From NCBI GenBank assembly GCA_000173575.1, contig ABYL01000041.1, forward strand, positions 1 to 52,103: 52,103 nt of DNA. The letters are read 5' to 3'. The position numbers and the translations under genes were made by a program. The DNA comes from Burkholderia sp. H160. Lineage in GTDB: Bacteria > Pseudomonadota > Gammaproteobacteria > Burkholderiales > Burkholderiaceae. Numbering within the stretch: the stretch's first letter is position 1; every line of letters starts with the position of its first letter. The notes beneath the pieces were generated by a model. It saw nothing but the letters and a program-made list of their open reading frames with translations, was not told where the DNA came from and searched no databases. Positions 33,125-42,565 of this stretch are shown piece after piece.

Positions 33125-35221
33125 TTACTGCGAAGAACCCGCCCACGTCTGGCCGTTCGTCGACGAATCGCCGATTGCCGGGAAGTCGACGTACGCGGTG
33201 CTGCAATCGACCGCGTTCGCGGTGGACAGCGACTGCGATGCGGAGCCGGTCAGCACGACACGGTTCGCGGTCGACGGGAAGATCGGCAGGTTCACGTTGT
33301 TCAGCGTCAGATTCGCATCCGATGCGGTGACAGCGACGTTATTCGGCGAATCGGCCAACACGTTGGTGAGTGTCATGCCAAGCGGAATCTGCGCGTGTGC
33401 GATGCCGCCCGTGTTCGCCTCGAAGCCCTCGAAAATCGCCGACGTGCCGCCGATGTTGTGGATGTTCGACAGCGTGATGTCGTGGAAGTCCGGATAAAGC
33501 GGCGAGGTCGGATTCGACAGCGCCTTGGTGCTGTAGTACGGCGTGAACAACAGCGCCTGGCCGCTATTGCGGATGCAGATGTTGTTGTAGTTGATGTTCG
33601 TCACGAGACCGCCGCGCGCCCAGTCGGACTTGATGCGCAGTGCCTGTTCGGAGCCATCGAACGAGTTGTCGTACACCTGGATGTTCGTCACGCCCGCATT
33701 GGTCTCGCTGCCGACCGATACGCCATGACCCGCGTAGATATGGTTGTGCGCGATGACAAAACCAGACTTGCGATCGCTCGCGACGTCGCGATTGCCGTCG
33801 ACGCCGTACAGGCCGGAACCTGACGGGCTCGGGTTGCTGGAACCTTTGATCGCAATGTCGTCGTCGCCGGTGCTGAGGTAGTTGTAGGCGAACACGACGT
33901 TCTTCAGGTAGCCGTCGAACGCGATCTTGCCGGCCGACGAGGTCGTGGTGCTGCCGGTCGTCAGTGCCTGCGTGACTGCCTTCGAGGACGAACCTGGGTC
34001 GAACGCGTCGGTGTTCTTCGCGGTATCGACGGTCGGCACCATGCCCAGGTAGTTCGGGTTGCCGTTACCAGCCGGGTTCGCCGATGCCGACGCCGACGGT
34101 GTCTGCACCTTGACGTTCCACACCGTGAGGCCGTCCACACCACTCGGCACCACGTGGAAGTTTGCGCTGTTGTTCAGCGTGATGCCGAACAGCGTGAGGT
34201 TCTTCGCGTAGTTGAACACCATCATGCGGAAGTTCGACTGCGAGCCGACACCGGTCGTGCCGTTCTCGATCATGTTGCCGAGCCACGCGAGATCCCACCA
34301 CGTCATGTGACGCGCGGAAGCGCTCGTGTTCACGAAGTTGCCGCCGTCGTCGCAAGGCGTGCCGGTCGCGGCCTGCTGGCCCTTCGCGTACGCGGCGTAC
34401 GTGTTCGTGCAGCTCAGGTCGACGCGCATGAGCGGATAGAGGCTGTTCGAAGTGGTGATTTCCGATGCGGCGCGACCGTCGATGCTGCCGCCGCCGACCA
34501 CCGCCGAGTTGACGAGGTAGTTGCCGTTGATCAGCGCCAGGCAGTTGCTCGAGCTACCGGCCTTGGTCGAGCTGACGGCCGTGTTCGCGCAGTACGGTCC
34601 GGCCGCGTTCGGCGCATAGGCCATCACGTCACGCGTCGCGTACACGGTCACGCCGTTGTCGATCCACAGCATGACGCCCGAGGGCAGCGTCAGCGGACCT
34701 GTGATGAACGCGTTGCCCGCGCCCGTGCTCGACACGACGAGGCGCACCGCGAACTGCTTCGCGCGATACTGCGCACCCGCCAGCGTTTGCGCCGACGCGC
34801 CCTTGATGTTGACGTTCGGCACCGCAGCCGCCGTTTGCGATGCGGCTGCCGCGGCGTCCGCCGCGTAGATCGCGGCGCCGACCTGAGCATCCACGGCGGC
34901 CCCGCAGGCGTCGAGCGCGGCCTGGATACGCGCCTGGTCCGGATTCAGGATTGCCGACGTCGTGCCGTTGTCGGCTTCGGGTCCGAGTGCGCCGCTCGGC
35001 TGGCGCACGAGGTTATTGCTGGCTTCGAGCGTGCTGCAGACCTGATCGGCGGTCGGCAGTTGCGGTGCCGCGGGCAGATCGGGGTCGCTGGTCGTGGTGC
35101 CGACCTTGAAGGCGGCCGATGTCGGCGGCGTGGTGCTGCTCGTGTTCGGCGCGTTATCGCCGCTGCCGCACGCCGCGAGCAGCGCGCTCAGGCAGGCTAT
35201 GACGGTGACTCTGTAAAGCAT
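33125..35221 (-). CDS. Polygalacturonase (glycoside hydrolase family 28), lipoprotein
   Basis: 698 residues. Lipobox LLAAC (Cys18) followed by a Ser/Thr-rich linker and an inserted Ala-rich segment, then a right-handed beta-helix. All four GH28 active-site motifs are present: NTDAFD (about 403), GDDDIAIKG (about 451, the two catalytic Asp), GHGVSVGS (about 495) and RIK (about 527). It hydrolyses alpha-1,4-galacturonic acid bonds of pectin, giving oligogalacturonides; a surface-anchored form would suit plant-associated growth. No uptake or catabolic genes are adjacent. The ATG at 35221 is chosen as the lipoprotein start, with AAGGA upstream. Confidence 0.92.
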   Translation of the reverse strand: MLYRVTVIACLSALLAACGSGDNAPNTSSTTPPTSAAFKVGTTTSDPDLPAAPQLPTADQVCSTLEASNNLVRQPSGALGPEADNGTTSAILNPDQARIQAALDACGAAVDAQVGAAIYAADAAAAASQTAAAVPNVNIKGASAQTLAGAQYRAKQFAVRLVVSSTGAGNAFITGPLTLPSGVMLWIDNGVTVYATRDVMAYAPNAAGPYCANTAVSSTKAGSSSNCLALINGNYLVNSAVVGGGSIDGRAASEITTSNSLYPLMRVDLSCTNTYAAYAKGQQAATGTPCDDGGNFVNTSASARHMTWWDLAWLGNMIENGTTGVGSQSNFRMMVFNYAKNLTLFGITLNNSANFHVVPSGVDGLTVWNVKVQTPSASASANPAGNGNPNYLGMVPTVDTAKNTDAFDPGSSSKAVTQALTTGSTTTSSAGKIAFDGYLKNVVFAYNYLSTGDDDIAIKGSSNPSPSGSGLYGVDGNRDVASDRKSGFVIAHNHIYAGHGVSVGSETNAGVTNIQVYDNSFDGSEQALRIKSDWARGGLVTNINYNNICIRNSGQALLFTPYYSTKALSNPTSPLYPDFHDITLSNIHNIGGTSAIFEGFEANTGGIAHAQIPLGMTLTNVLADSPNNVAVTASDANLTLNNVNLPIFPSTANRVVLTGSASQSLSTANAVDCSTAYVDFPAIGDSSTNGQTWAGSSQ

Positions 35222-35359
35222 GGGCTCATCCTTTTTATTAAAGAGGACTAAGTATTTAGACGTGTTTCGGCTCGTTGAGACGGGAGCTCGATGGTTGGTT
35301 GTTTTGTTCTTGACGAGGCGAGGTCTTGACGATGCCGCATGCCGGGCGACGCCGCGATA

Positions 35360-35372
35360 GTTGTATGACAAC
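35360..35372 (-). promoter_or_regulatory. FCD/GntR-type operator over the GH28 promoter
   Basis: GTTGT and ACAAC flank ATG: the 13-mer GTTGTATGACAAC, fitting the TNGTNNNACNA operator of the FCD branch of GntR regulators. It covers the likely -10 (CATACA on the minus strand, 35362-35367), which stands 17 bp from a -35 TTGACG (35385-35390). Binding would block GH28 transcription; sugar-acid-responsive regulators of this class are typical for pectin use. Confidence 0.65.
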
Positions 35373-35522
35373 ATATAAATATTACGTCAATGATGCGTCT
35401 ACGTACATGCAGTACTTACCCGAACTTACAGCGCGACAATTTTTTTATTTTGGACTGGTGTGGTATTTCGAGATAATCGGCCGTCGATGCTCTTATCAAA
35501 CCATTATCAATGTCACGGCAAA

Positions 35523-35535
35523 GTTGTACGACAAC
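35523..35535. promoter_or_regulatory. Second copy of the FCD/GntR-type operator
   Basis: GTTGTACGACAAC, the same palindrome as at 35360 with one spacer base changed, 163 bp away. It may allow looping repression or control transcription toward the AraC-type gene. No matching regulator gene lies in this window. Confidence 0.55.
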
Positions 35536-35721
35536 CTATAACATGACCGGCTCGACCGCTGCATAAGACGAGGATGAGCGGCCCCACGAGGACGAGATGT
35601 CGGACGCTTCCCACGCTCAGCCTGACGACGGCGAGTCCACTGAGTCCTTGTCATCTCTTTGAATAAATCGAAAAATCTTCGCGCGGTTTTTGACGCAGCA
35701 TTCACGCAAACCCATCCAATC

Positions 35722-36255
35722 ATGTCCCGCTCACACGACCCTCACGTCCCGCCGGCCCCCGTCTCGCGCGGCGCCGACGCACTCGAAGACCCCGCGCTGC
35801 TGCGTCGCCTGCTGCGCGCGAAAGACCGCATCGATGCCGCCTCGCACGAAGCCTGGCCGGTGCGGCGCTTAGCCGTGGTCAGCGGCGTGTCGGAAGCGCA
35901 CTTCGCACGTTCGTTCAAGCGTGCTTTCGGTTTGCCGCCACATCGCTATCTATTGACACGGCGCATCGAGCAAGCCACCACGCTGCTGCGCGACACCGAC
36001 CTCGACATCACGGACATCGCGTTCGCGACTGGCTGGGAAAGCCTCGGCACGTTCGGCCGCATCTTTCGCGACATCACTGGCCTGAGCCCGAGCGAGATGC
36101 GGGTTCAGGCACGCGCGAATCAGACTGAACTCGATCGCGTGCCCGCCTGCGTGCTGAAGGCCGCGCAACGCCCGGACCTGACGATCGCAGTTTTGGAGAA
36201 GCGCCGTCGCGTGGCTGGAGATACAGTCGAACCTTCAACCAGGGAGGAGTCATGA
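35722..36255 (+). CDS. AraC-family transcriptional regulator (HTH only)
   Basis: About 177 residues. A typical AraC/XylS double helix-turn-helix (RRLAVVSGVSEAHFARSFKRAFGLPPHRYLLTRRIEQATTLLRDTDLDITDIAFATGWESLGTF in three adjacent helical blocks) covers 25-125 with no N-terminal sensor domain, followed by a C-terminal tail of about 40 residues. The gene for a VOC protein starts inside its stop codon (ATGA), so the regulator and its probable target are one operon. The start is uncertain: an ATG here has no clear ribosome-binding site, and a TTG at 35659 in frame is an alternative. Confidence 0.82.
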   Translation: MSRSHDPHVPPAPVSRGADALEDPALLRRLLRAKDRIDAASHEAWPVRRLAVVSGVSEAHFARSFKRAFGLPPHRYLLTRRIEQATTLLRDTDLDITDIAFATGWESLGTFGRIFRDITGLSPSEMRVQARANQTELDRVPACVLKAAQRPDLTIAVLEKRRRVAGDTVEPSTREES

Positions 36256-36665
36256 ATCAAGGGATCAATGTGGTCGGTTTGTACGTCGACGATCAGGACG
36301 CAGCGCTTTCGTTCTACGTCGACAAACTCGGATTTCGCGTCCACACGGACGTACGCAACGGTGCTTACCGCTGGCTCACGGTCCAGCATCCGGAGCAGCC
36401 GTCCTTCCAGTTGGGCCTGTTCACCCCCGGGCCGCCGGTCCATGATGAAGCGACCGCGCGAACGCTGCGCGCGATGGTCGCGAAAGGCGCGATGCCGCCG
36501 TTGGTGCTGTCCGTTGCCGACTGCCGCGCGAGTTACGAGCAGTTGAAGGCGCGCGGCGTGGAGTTCACGCAGGAGCCGGTGGATCGTTTCGGCAGCGTCG
36601 ATGCGGGCTTTCGCGATCCCGCGGGCAATGGCTGGAAGATGATCCAGGCGGCAGCGGGGAAGTGA
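36252..36665 (+). CDS. VOC (glyoxalase/bleomycin resistance) protein
   Basis: 137 residues, one vicinal-oxygen-chelate unit pair: VGLYVDDQDAALSFYVDKLGF at the start, LVLSVADCRASYEQLKARGVEF in the middle, and FGSVDAGFRDPAGNGWKMIQ at the end. The family includes glyoxalase I, antibiotic-binding proteins and dioxygenases; substrate not predictable. Translationally coupled to the AraC-type regulator, a frequent pairing for small-molecule resistance. Confidence 0.87.
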   Translation: MNQGINVVGLYVDDQDAALSFYVDKLGFRVHTDVRNGAYRWLTVQHPEQPSFQLGLFTPGPPVHDEATARTLRAMVAKGAMPPLVLSVADCRASYEQLKARGVEFTQEPVDRFGSVDAGFRDPAGNGWKMIQAAAGK

Positions 36666-36668
36666 GCG

Positions 36669-36812
36669 TCAGCGAAGCGTCGTCACGCCCGCCTCGCGCA
36701 GAAAGTGCGCGATCGTGTCCTCGACGACCGATCTTGCGAGGCCCTGCACGATGAACACGAGCCGCGTCGCGCGGCCGCTGTGCCGCTCATGCTTCGCACC
36801 GCCGGCCGTCAT
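36669..36812 (-). pseudogene. CobW-family GTPase, C-terminal scrap
   Basis: A 47-codon minus-strand fragment ending 3 bp after the VOC stop (convergent). Its sequence GRATRLVFIVQGLARSVVEDTIAHFL resembles the C-terminal domain of CobW/ZigA-type metallochaperone GTPases (pattern RxxxLVFIGxxL). The N-terminal GTPase domain is absent upstream, where an EF-hand gene follows instead, so it is a remnant of a deletion. Short length limits confidence. Confidence 0.5.
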
Positions 36813-36832
36813 ACCGGGCTAATGGACTACCA

Positions 36833-37222
36833 CTACTGATGTTGCTGCAGATACTGCCTGACGTCGTTCAAGGTCACCCGGCCCGAATGCGCGGTATCGA
36901 TCTCATCAAAATGCTTCGCGATATAGCCGAGCCCATTGCTTTGCGCCTGGGCCTTGGTAATCGACGAGCCATTGCTGAGCATCGAATTCGCGCCCAGCCT
37001 GCTCTCCACGCGTTGCTGAGCCTGCTGCTCCAGCGTCGAACCGGTTGTCGGCGCGACAGCGTTAGCACGGTTATGAGGAAAGAACGGACCGTCCACGCCG
37101 TGTCCGCCATTCGGCAGCGTCACGGGCGCCACCTGTTGGGGCGGCAACGCGTGCGCGCTGCCGACGGCCACACCGAGGACGATCAACGCCAGCGTACGTC
37201 GCAAGATATCGATTGAGGACAT
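36833..37222 (-). CDS. Secreted EF-hand-like protein
   Basis: About 129 residues with a signal peptide (LALIVLGVAVGSAHA). The mature protein is helical, Gln/Asn-rich and ends in one EF-hand-like calcium loop (DTAHSGRVTLND flanked by helices, about 107-125). Similar small periplasmic EF-hand proteins occur widely in Burkholderia, of unknown function. Start chosen at the second of two nearby ATGs (37222), which has GGCGA 6 nt upstream; an ATG at 37228 is the alternative. It lies 58 bp past the S10 peptidase start-side stop, on the same strand. Confidence 0.75.
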   Translation of the reverse strand: MSSIDILRRTLALIVLGVAVGSAHALPPQQVAPVTLPNGGHGVDGPFFPHNRANAVAPTTGSTLEQQAQQRVESRLGANSMLSNGSSITKAQAQSNGLGYIAKHFDEIDTAHSGRVTLNDVRQYLQQHQ

Positions 37223-37279
37223 GATCATTCGCCATAAAAAGTAGTCACAGGGTTCCGCGCGCAGCGAAACCACCATCAA

Positions 37280-39115
37280 TCAGGGCGCGGCCGCGGCGAC
37301 CGCCTCGCTCGTCGGCGTACCGGCTGGCGCCTCGTCGGGCCACGGCCGCGGCAGCGTCGCGAGCGTGAGTGCGCCTGCTATCGGCGTGCCGCCATAGAAG
37401 GCCACGAGATCCGTCTTCATCTGCGGGCGCGCCACGTCGTCCAGATAAATCATATGTCCGCCCTGGAAGAAGTTGACCTGCAGATTCGGGTTGAGACCCT
37501 GCACCGTCTTGAGCCGTGCGAGCTGCTTCTCGGTATTGAAGAACGGCGTGGCGAGATCGTGGAAGCCATTTTCCGCCAGCACCTGCAGTTGCGGATTCAG
37601 TTTCAGCGCGCCGAGGAGATCGGGGATCGTGTCGGGCAAGAGCTGGCCGCCGTGCGAGAAGTTCCACACCTGGATAATCGCGTCGTTCAGCGGCATGTAC
37701 GCCGCGTTCGGCGCCGTGTAGCCGAGGTAATCCGGCATCTGCGTCGCCAGCGCATTGGTGAATGGCAGCGAGATCAGGATGTCCGACGGGTCGCCATCGG
37801 ACTGCAGACGCGGGTCCGTGTTGGGCAGCGACACGCGCCCATCGTAGCGGCCGATCGTCGAGCCCGGCACCAGCGTGATGTTGAACGGATTGATGTTGAA
37901 GTAGCCCTGCATCGCCTGCAACGTGAGTCCGGATTCGGCGTCCCAGAACTTCTCGAGCCACGTCGGCGGGAAGTTCGGTGGTCCCGCGAAAGTAGGCGCG
38001 CCGAGCTGGCTCAATGTCCAGTACAACGAATAGTTCTTGAAGAGGTTGTAGTTGGCGGTCACGAACACCTCGCTGCGAAGCGCAAAGAGCGCCTGGTTCA
38101 CTGGCGTTGGCGATACCTGGTTGTAGTACGCCGCGACCTCGGCGTAGGCCGGCATGTAGCCGCTCAGTGTATCGGTTTCGAGCGCGAGCTGAGCGGTCGA
38201 ACCCGTGATGGCCACCGCCTCGATCGCGTCCGCGAAGTAGTTCAGGATCGAGGACTGCAGCGTGATGCCAGTCAGATGCACGCCAGCCGATTCGAGCGCG
38301 AGCGCGAGGATGTCGGTGCGAGGCGTGCCGTACGATTCGCCGTACAGATAAATCGGCGAGCTGCTGCGCGAATTGACCGTCAGGTAGCGGATGATGAAGT
38401 CGCGCATGATGTTCGCGTCCGCATCGGTGCCCCAGTAAGTCTGGTTCGTGTTCGGCAGGATCGCTTCGGAGAGACCCGTGCCCGGCGGATCGATGTAGAC
38501 GAGGTCGGTCGTGTCGATCAGGCTCTCGGTGTTGTTCACGAGCGGGTAGTTCGGCCAGCTCGTGCCGTCGAGCAGCGGATCGGTGGTCGCGACGCGCGTC
38601 GGCGCAAACGATCCGAGGCGCAGCCAGATCGAAGAAGAGCCCGGGCCGCCGTTATAGATGAACGTGACGGGGCGCGGTTTGCCGTTCGTGCTCGGCGCCG
38701 TGTAGGCGACGTAGGACATCGTCGCTTCGGGAGCGCCGCTCTTCAGATCCATGGCGATCAGATGGCCGGTGGTCGTCGTGTAGTTGACGGTGGTGCTGCC
38801 GGACGTCCATTGGTAATGCATGATCGCCGCTTTCTCCGCAACCAGCGACGCGGCGATGCCGGACGTCGCACTCGTCGAATAGGTGGTGAGATCGGTGTAG
38901 GGCTGATTGGCGGACGGTGTCTGCTGCGCCGACGCGGCTTGCGCCTGATTGGCGACCTGCGCCATGCTGCTTGGCACTGCCGACGCTGACGAACCGCCAT
39001 CGCCACCGCCGCATCCGGAGAGGCTGGCAATTCCGAGTGTCAACGCACCTAGCGCGGCCAGCCGGCCATGACGACGGATGCGGCCATCGTCAGTACTCCT
39101 TCTGTCTGGTTTCAT
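37280..39115 (-). CDS. Serine carboxypeptidase-like (peptidase S10) lipoprotein
   Basis: 611 residues. Lipobox SLSGC (Cys35) after a basic N-terminus, then a Ser/Ala/Gln-rich linker to about 75. The S10 fold shows NGGPGSSSIW (oxyanion loop), YGESYG with the catalytic Ser (about 258), DTIP region with the Asp and GGHMIY with the catalytic His (about 552). Serine carboxypeptidases release C-terminal residues at acid pH; bacterial examples are poorly studied and the true substrate may be another ester or peptide. First gene before the EF-hand gene on the minus strand. Confidence 0.87.
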   Translation of the reverse strand: MKPDRRSTDDGRIRRHGRLAALGALTLGIASLSGCGGGDGGSSASAVPSSMAQVANQAQAASAQQTPSANQPYTDLTTYSTSATSGIAASLVAEKAAIMHYQWTSGSTTVNYTTTTGHLIAMDLKSGAPEATMSYVAYTAPSTNGKPRPVTFIYNGGPGSSSIWLRLGSFAPTRVATTDPLLDGTSWPNYPLVNNTESLIDTTDLVYIDPPGTGLSEAILPNTNQTYWGTDADANIMRDFIIRYLTVNSRSSSPIYLYGESYGTPRTDILALALESAGVHLTGITLQSSILNYFADAIEAVAITGSTAQLALETDTLSGYMPAYAEVAAYYNQVSPTPVNQALFALRSEVFVTANYNLFKNYSLYWTLSQLGAPTFAGPPNFPPTWLEKFWDAESGLTLQAMQGYFNINPFNITLVPGSTIGRYDGRVSLPNTDPRLQSDGDPSDILISLPFTNALATQMPDYLGYTAPNAAYMPLNDAIIQVWNFSHGGQLLPDTIPDLLGALKLNPQLQVLAENGFHDLATPFFNTEKQLARLKTVQGLNPNLQVNFFQGGHMIYLDDVARPQMKTDLVAFYGGTPIAGALTLATLPRPWPDEAPAGTPTSEAVAAAAP

Positions 39116-39596
39116 CTCTTTCCCTGTTGAGTGATACCGCTACACAAAGGCCGCTTTTCGCAATGCACTGATTCAAAATACTTGCATTAATATTTCTATT
39201 CGCTTTCTGACATTGCCTGGTGAATGGCAAAATGAATTCCCTGTCGATTTAACTCGACATTTCAAGATAAATTTAAAAATTGAATCTTTCCGATGCTTAC
39301 AGCTAAAATGAAAATAGGATGCGAAATGAGGTCTTGTCAAGGATCAAGCGGTAATTGTGCGATTCGGCATAAAGAGGACGCATCGCCGCAGGAGGTGCGT
39401 TGTGATGCAGTACTGACGCGGTTGTGGCGGCGCAGCAGGTGGAAAAGCGGGGGCGGCTTTATCCGCCTTGCATTGAATACAAGCGATGGACTGCAAATTC
39501 TCGTGGTTGCCTTGCCCGGAATTATTTGCGCTTGAAAAATACAGTTGAATGGCAAATTTAACCGGTAAAAATGCATCTTCAATAGATTAAATAAAA
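39116..39596. other. Intergenic region upstream of the S10 gene
   Basis: About 480 bp, distinctly A/T-rich between 39170 and 39300 and again at 39530-39596. It contains the promoter of the S10 gene and the tail of the trehalase transcript. A plus-strand frame at 39293-39535 has no family features and is not called. Confidence 0.45.
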
Positions 39597-39621
39597 AACC
39601 GCCGGCGCAAAGCCGGCGGTT
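39597..39621 (-). terminator. Rho-independent terminator of the trehalase gene
   Basis: AACCGCCGGC (39597-39606) pairs with GCCGGCGGTT (39612-39621) around a 5-nt loop; on the minus strand the stem is followed by a run of six T and further T-rich sequence, 22 bp past the trehalase stop. Confidence 0.92.
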
Positions 39622-39642
39622 CCTGCATCACGATCCAGCGAC

Positions 39643-41319
39643 TCACTGCCCATTCCCATACAGATCGAGCAACATCAACGTCACGCCATTGGTCCAGCCG
39701 AAGCCGTCCTGCAACGGATACTCGCCACCCCCGCCGCCGCCTTCTCCCGCCCCTTCGACGACGTACTTCTCGACGAGCTTCTGCTGCGTGTTGTAGACGT
39801 TCTCGACGTCCGCGAGAAAGCGCGTGCCGATCGGCCGCGCGAGGTCCGCGCGTCCATAGCGCTTGAGGCCCTGAATCGCGATCCAGTGCAGCGGCGCCCA
39901 ACCGTTCGGCGCATCCCATTGCTGTGTGGTGTTATAGATCGACGTCGCGAGTCCGCCCTGCTTGAGCAGCACGTTCTGCACGGTCTGCGCGGTCTTCCAC
40001 GCGCGATCGGGCCACGCCACACCCGCCATCAACGGATACAGCATCGCCGGCGTCTGGTTGTCGCGTGCCTTGCGAAGTTGCCAGTCGTAGTCGCCGTAGT
40101 AGCCGTTGCTATTCCACAGATAGTGGTTGATGCCTTCCGCGCGCCGCGCCGCGTAGCCGATGAACTGCGCGACGCAGCCGAAGTCGCGTGTCACCGAGCA
40201 GCCGCGTGCGATCGTCGTCTCGAGATGGAACAGCAGGCTGTTCAGATCGACGGGAATGATCGATGTCGTGCGCACCGTGGCGAGCGTCTGGTTGTCGCCG
40301 AACCAGCGCGAACTGAAATCCCAGCCGCTTTCGGCGGTCGCGCGCAGATCGCGATAGACCTGGTTGGCCGGCCGGCCGCTTGCCTGCTTCGCGGTCTGCA
40401 CATCCTCCAGATACGACTCGTCGCGCGGGGTGTCCAGTTCGTCCCAGTAGCGGTTCAGCACGGTGCCGTCGTTGAGCACGACCACATTGCGCGTCGCGCC
40501 GCCGCGCGGTGTGCCCGTTGCGCCCTGCATCCAGTACGCGTACTCCTTGCGCAACTCGGGCAGGTACTTCTGATAAACGGTATTGCCTTCCTTCTGCGCC
40601 GCGAGCTCGACCATATACGAATAGAACGGCGGCTGCGAACGGCTTAGATAGTACGTGCGATTGCCGTTCGGAATATGGCCGAACGTGTCGATCATGTACG
40701 CGAAGTTGTCGAGCATGTCGTCGACGAGATCTTCATGTCCGGACTCCTGCAGTCCGAGCATCGTGAAATAGGTATCCCAGTAGTAGCCTTCGCGAAAGCG
40801 GCCACCGGGCACGACGTACGGTTTGGGCATCGGGATCAGCGAGCTGAAATCGGGCGCGCTCGTCGTCGTGCGCGTGAGGCCGGACCACAGCCAGTCGATG
40901 TGCTCGCGCAGACTCTGGTTCGGCGGCGGCGTGATGCTTTGATCGGGCGGTGGTGTGAAGTACTGGTTGACGAACGTCTTCAGCGAAAAGTTTGGCTGGT
41001 TCTTCTGCGTGTCGTATAACTGCACGATCGCGGCGGGGCTGCCATTCGGCGTCGAGTCGACGAATGTTTTCTGGTCGGTGAAGATCTGCGCGGTTTGCAC
41101 GGCGACGAATAGATCGCCGTACAGAATATCGGGCGCGGGCGGCAGGGGGGCGCCCACCTGGGTGTCGGCCAGACAGCTCGCGGACGCGAAGACGAGCGTG
41201 GCGACGTATGCGACGCCGATCGCGATCGGCGAGCGCCGCGGCATAAAGTAGTGATCTGGGTTGGGGGAATGATGCGGGTTGGATGCGGCGCTGGTGCGAG
41301 ACAGTGACAGAATGCTCAT
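39643..41319 (-). CDS. treA: Periplasmic trehalase (GH37)
   Basis: 558 residues. Both GH37 signatures are present: [15 protein letters not shown] (about 170, containing the first catalytic region) and [14 protein letters not shown] (about 465). It hydrolyses trehalose to two glucose. A hydrophobic signal segment ([20 protein letters not shown]) at about 32-51 indicates export. The start at 41319 is set by GGAGG 4 nt upstream, giving an unusually long 25-residue lead-in before the signal core; an ATG at 41244 would give a standard signal peptide but has no ribosome-binding site. A Gly-rich run ([13 protein letters not shown]) near the C-terminus matches many bacterial TreA proteins. Confidence 0.95.
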   Translation of the reverse strand: MSILSLSRTSAASNPHHSPNPDHYFMPRRSPIAIGVAYVATLVFASASCLADTQVGAPLPPAPDILYGDLFVAVQTAQIFTDQKTFVDSTPNGSPAAIVQLYDTQKNQPNFSLKTFVNQYFTPPPDQSITPPPNQSLREHIDWLWSGLTRTTTSAPDFSSLIPMPKPYVVPGGRFREGYYWDTYFTMLGLQESGHEDLVDDMLDNFAYMIDTFGHIPNGNRTYYLSRSQPPFYSYMVELAAQKEGNTVYQKYLPELRKEYAYWMQGATGTPRGGATRNVVVLNDGTVLNRYWDELDTPRDESYLEDVQTAKQASGRPANQVYRDLRATAESGWDFSSRWFGDNQTLATVRTTSIIPVDLNSLLFHLETTIARGCSVTRDFGCVAQFIGYAARRAEGINHYLWNSNGYYGDYDWQLRKARDNQTPAMLYPLMAGVAWPDRAWKTAQTVQNVLLKQGGLATSIYNTTQQWDAPNGWAPLHWIAIQGLKRYGRADLARPIGTRFLADVENVYNTQQKLVEKYVVEGAGEGGGGGGEYPLQDGFGWTNGVTLMLLDLYGNGQ

Positions 41320-41679
41320 GATGCCTCCAAGGTTGTTGGCATTTCACTGGTCTCTTCGCTTGCCATTCGATGCCGTCTCCCGGCGACATGCGAGTCCGAC
41401 ACGAGATGGCCGGTTTAATGGCCTAGAAAGCATCGCACGCTTTCGAAGCATCAGGCAACTGCTGCGCAGCGCATCCTGCATGCATTCAGCATGAAGACTA
41501 AAGCGTGATGAACGAAGGGAACGGTGCGCGCAATGGCGGATTTGCGCGCGCTTCGTGATTCGAAGCAATGGAAGCGTTGATAGCGAGCGATTGCGCGGGA
41601 AAACCGCTCGTCGAGCAAGCGACGTACCTGTGTCGACGATTCGGAAAGTCGGCGCAGGTACGCGAGAACTACGAGAAAA
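41320..41679. other. Intergenic region
   Basis: 360 bp between the trehalase start and the stop of the binding-protein gene, both on the minus strand. It should hold the trehalase promoter. No gene seen. Confidence 0.45.
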
Positions 41680-42480
41680 TTACTGTGCGATGGGCTGCGT
41701 CACGTCCGTGCCGAACCAATGCATCGAGATCTTTTTCAGCGTGCCGTCCTGCTTCATTTGGGTCAACGCATCATCAAGTGCTTTCGCGAACTTCGGATTG
41801 TCCTTGCGGAACGGGATGCCCATTTCCTGATCGGCGCCTTTGAGCACCGCGCCCGTACGCAGCGGCAATTGCGAGTTCTTGATGATGTACGGCAGCATCA
41901 GCCGGTCGTCGATCGTCGCGTCGATACGCTTCGCGGCGAGATCGCGCAGCTTCTCGGGCGCACCCGGATAAGTCTGCACGTTGATGCCAGGTACCGCGCG
42001 CGCCATCTGGTCGTAGTTGGTGCCGAGCGTCACGCCGAGCTTCTTGTCGCCCTTGAATTCGTCGAGCGATTTGAACTCACGCTTGTCGTCCGCCCGTTGA
42101 ATCAGTTGCGCGGCCGAGTACGTGTACGGCTGGCTGAAATCAAGAACCTGTTTGCGTTGCGGCGTAATCGTGACCTGGTTGATGATCACGTCGAATTTGC
42201 CGCTTTGCAGCGCCGCGATAATGCCGCTCCACTCGGTCGGAATGAACTCCGGCTTCACGCCGAGCTTGGCTGCCACGGCCTTCGCGACATCGACGTCGAA
42301 GCCTTCGAGCTCACCGTCCTTGTTGCGCGAGTCGAACGGAGGATAGGTGCCTTCGAGACCGATCTTCAGGACTCCGGCCTGTTTGACCGAATCGAGCAGA
42401 TCTTCGGCATGGGCCGCAACTGCGGTGAAGCCGAGGGCAAAGAGCGCCAGCGCGCCTATAAGCAGTTTCGAGAGTTTCAT
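41680..42480 (-). CDS. Cystine/polar amino-acid ABC transporter binding protein
   Basis: 266 residues, periplasmic solute-binding protein family 3. Signal peptide MKLSKLLIGALALFALGFTA..AHA; the core LEGTYPPFDSRNKDG..GFDVDVAKAVAAKLGV and FDVIINQVTITPQRKQVLDFSQPY closely follow E. coli TcyJ (FliY), the L-cystine binding protein. No permease or ATPase gene lies next to it; the neighbour upstream is the DeoR-type regulator (same strand, 85 bp), so it works with a transporter encoded elsewhere. Confidence 0.9.
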   Translation of the reverse strand: MKLSKLLIGALALFALGFTAVAAHAEDLLDSVKQAGVLKIGLEGTYPPFDSRNKDGELEGFDVDVAKAVAAKLGVKPEFIPTEWSGIIAALQSGKFDVIINQVTITPQRKQVLDFSQPYTYSAAQLIQRADDKREFKSLDEFKGDKKLGVTLGTNYDQMARAVPGINVQTYPGAPEKLRDLAAKRIDATIDDRLMLPYIIKNSQLPLRTGAVLKGADQEMGIPFRKDNPKFAKALDDALTQMKQDGTLKKISMHWFGTDVTQPIAQ

Positions 42481-42565
42481 TGAGTGTCTCCTCTGTTCTT
42501 GAGTATCAGGGTGAACAACGCAACGATTTCACGATCGTGCCAGCCAGTCAAGTTGTGAAGACACC

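Noticed and set aside
35326-35541. 71-codon plus-strand ORF between GH28 and AraC
   Set aside because: Covers both operators and the predicted promoter, has atypical Tyr/Phe-rich composition and no ribosome-binding site.
37454-38989. 511-codon plus-strand frame opposite the S10 peptidase gene
   Set aside because: Exactly antisense to the catalytic domain, Arg/Val-rich without domains; the minus-strand product has a lipobox and the complete Ser-Asp-His set.
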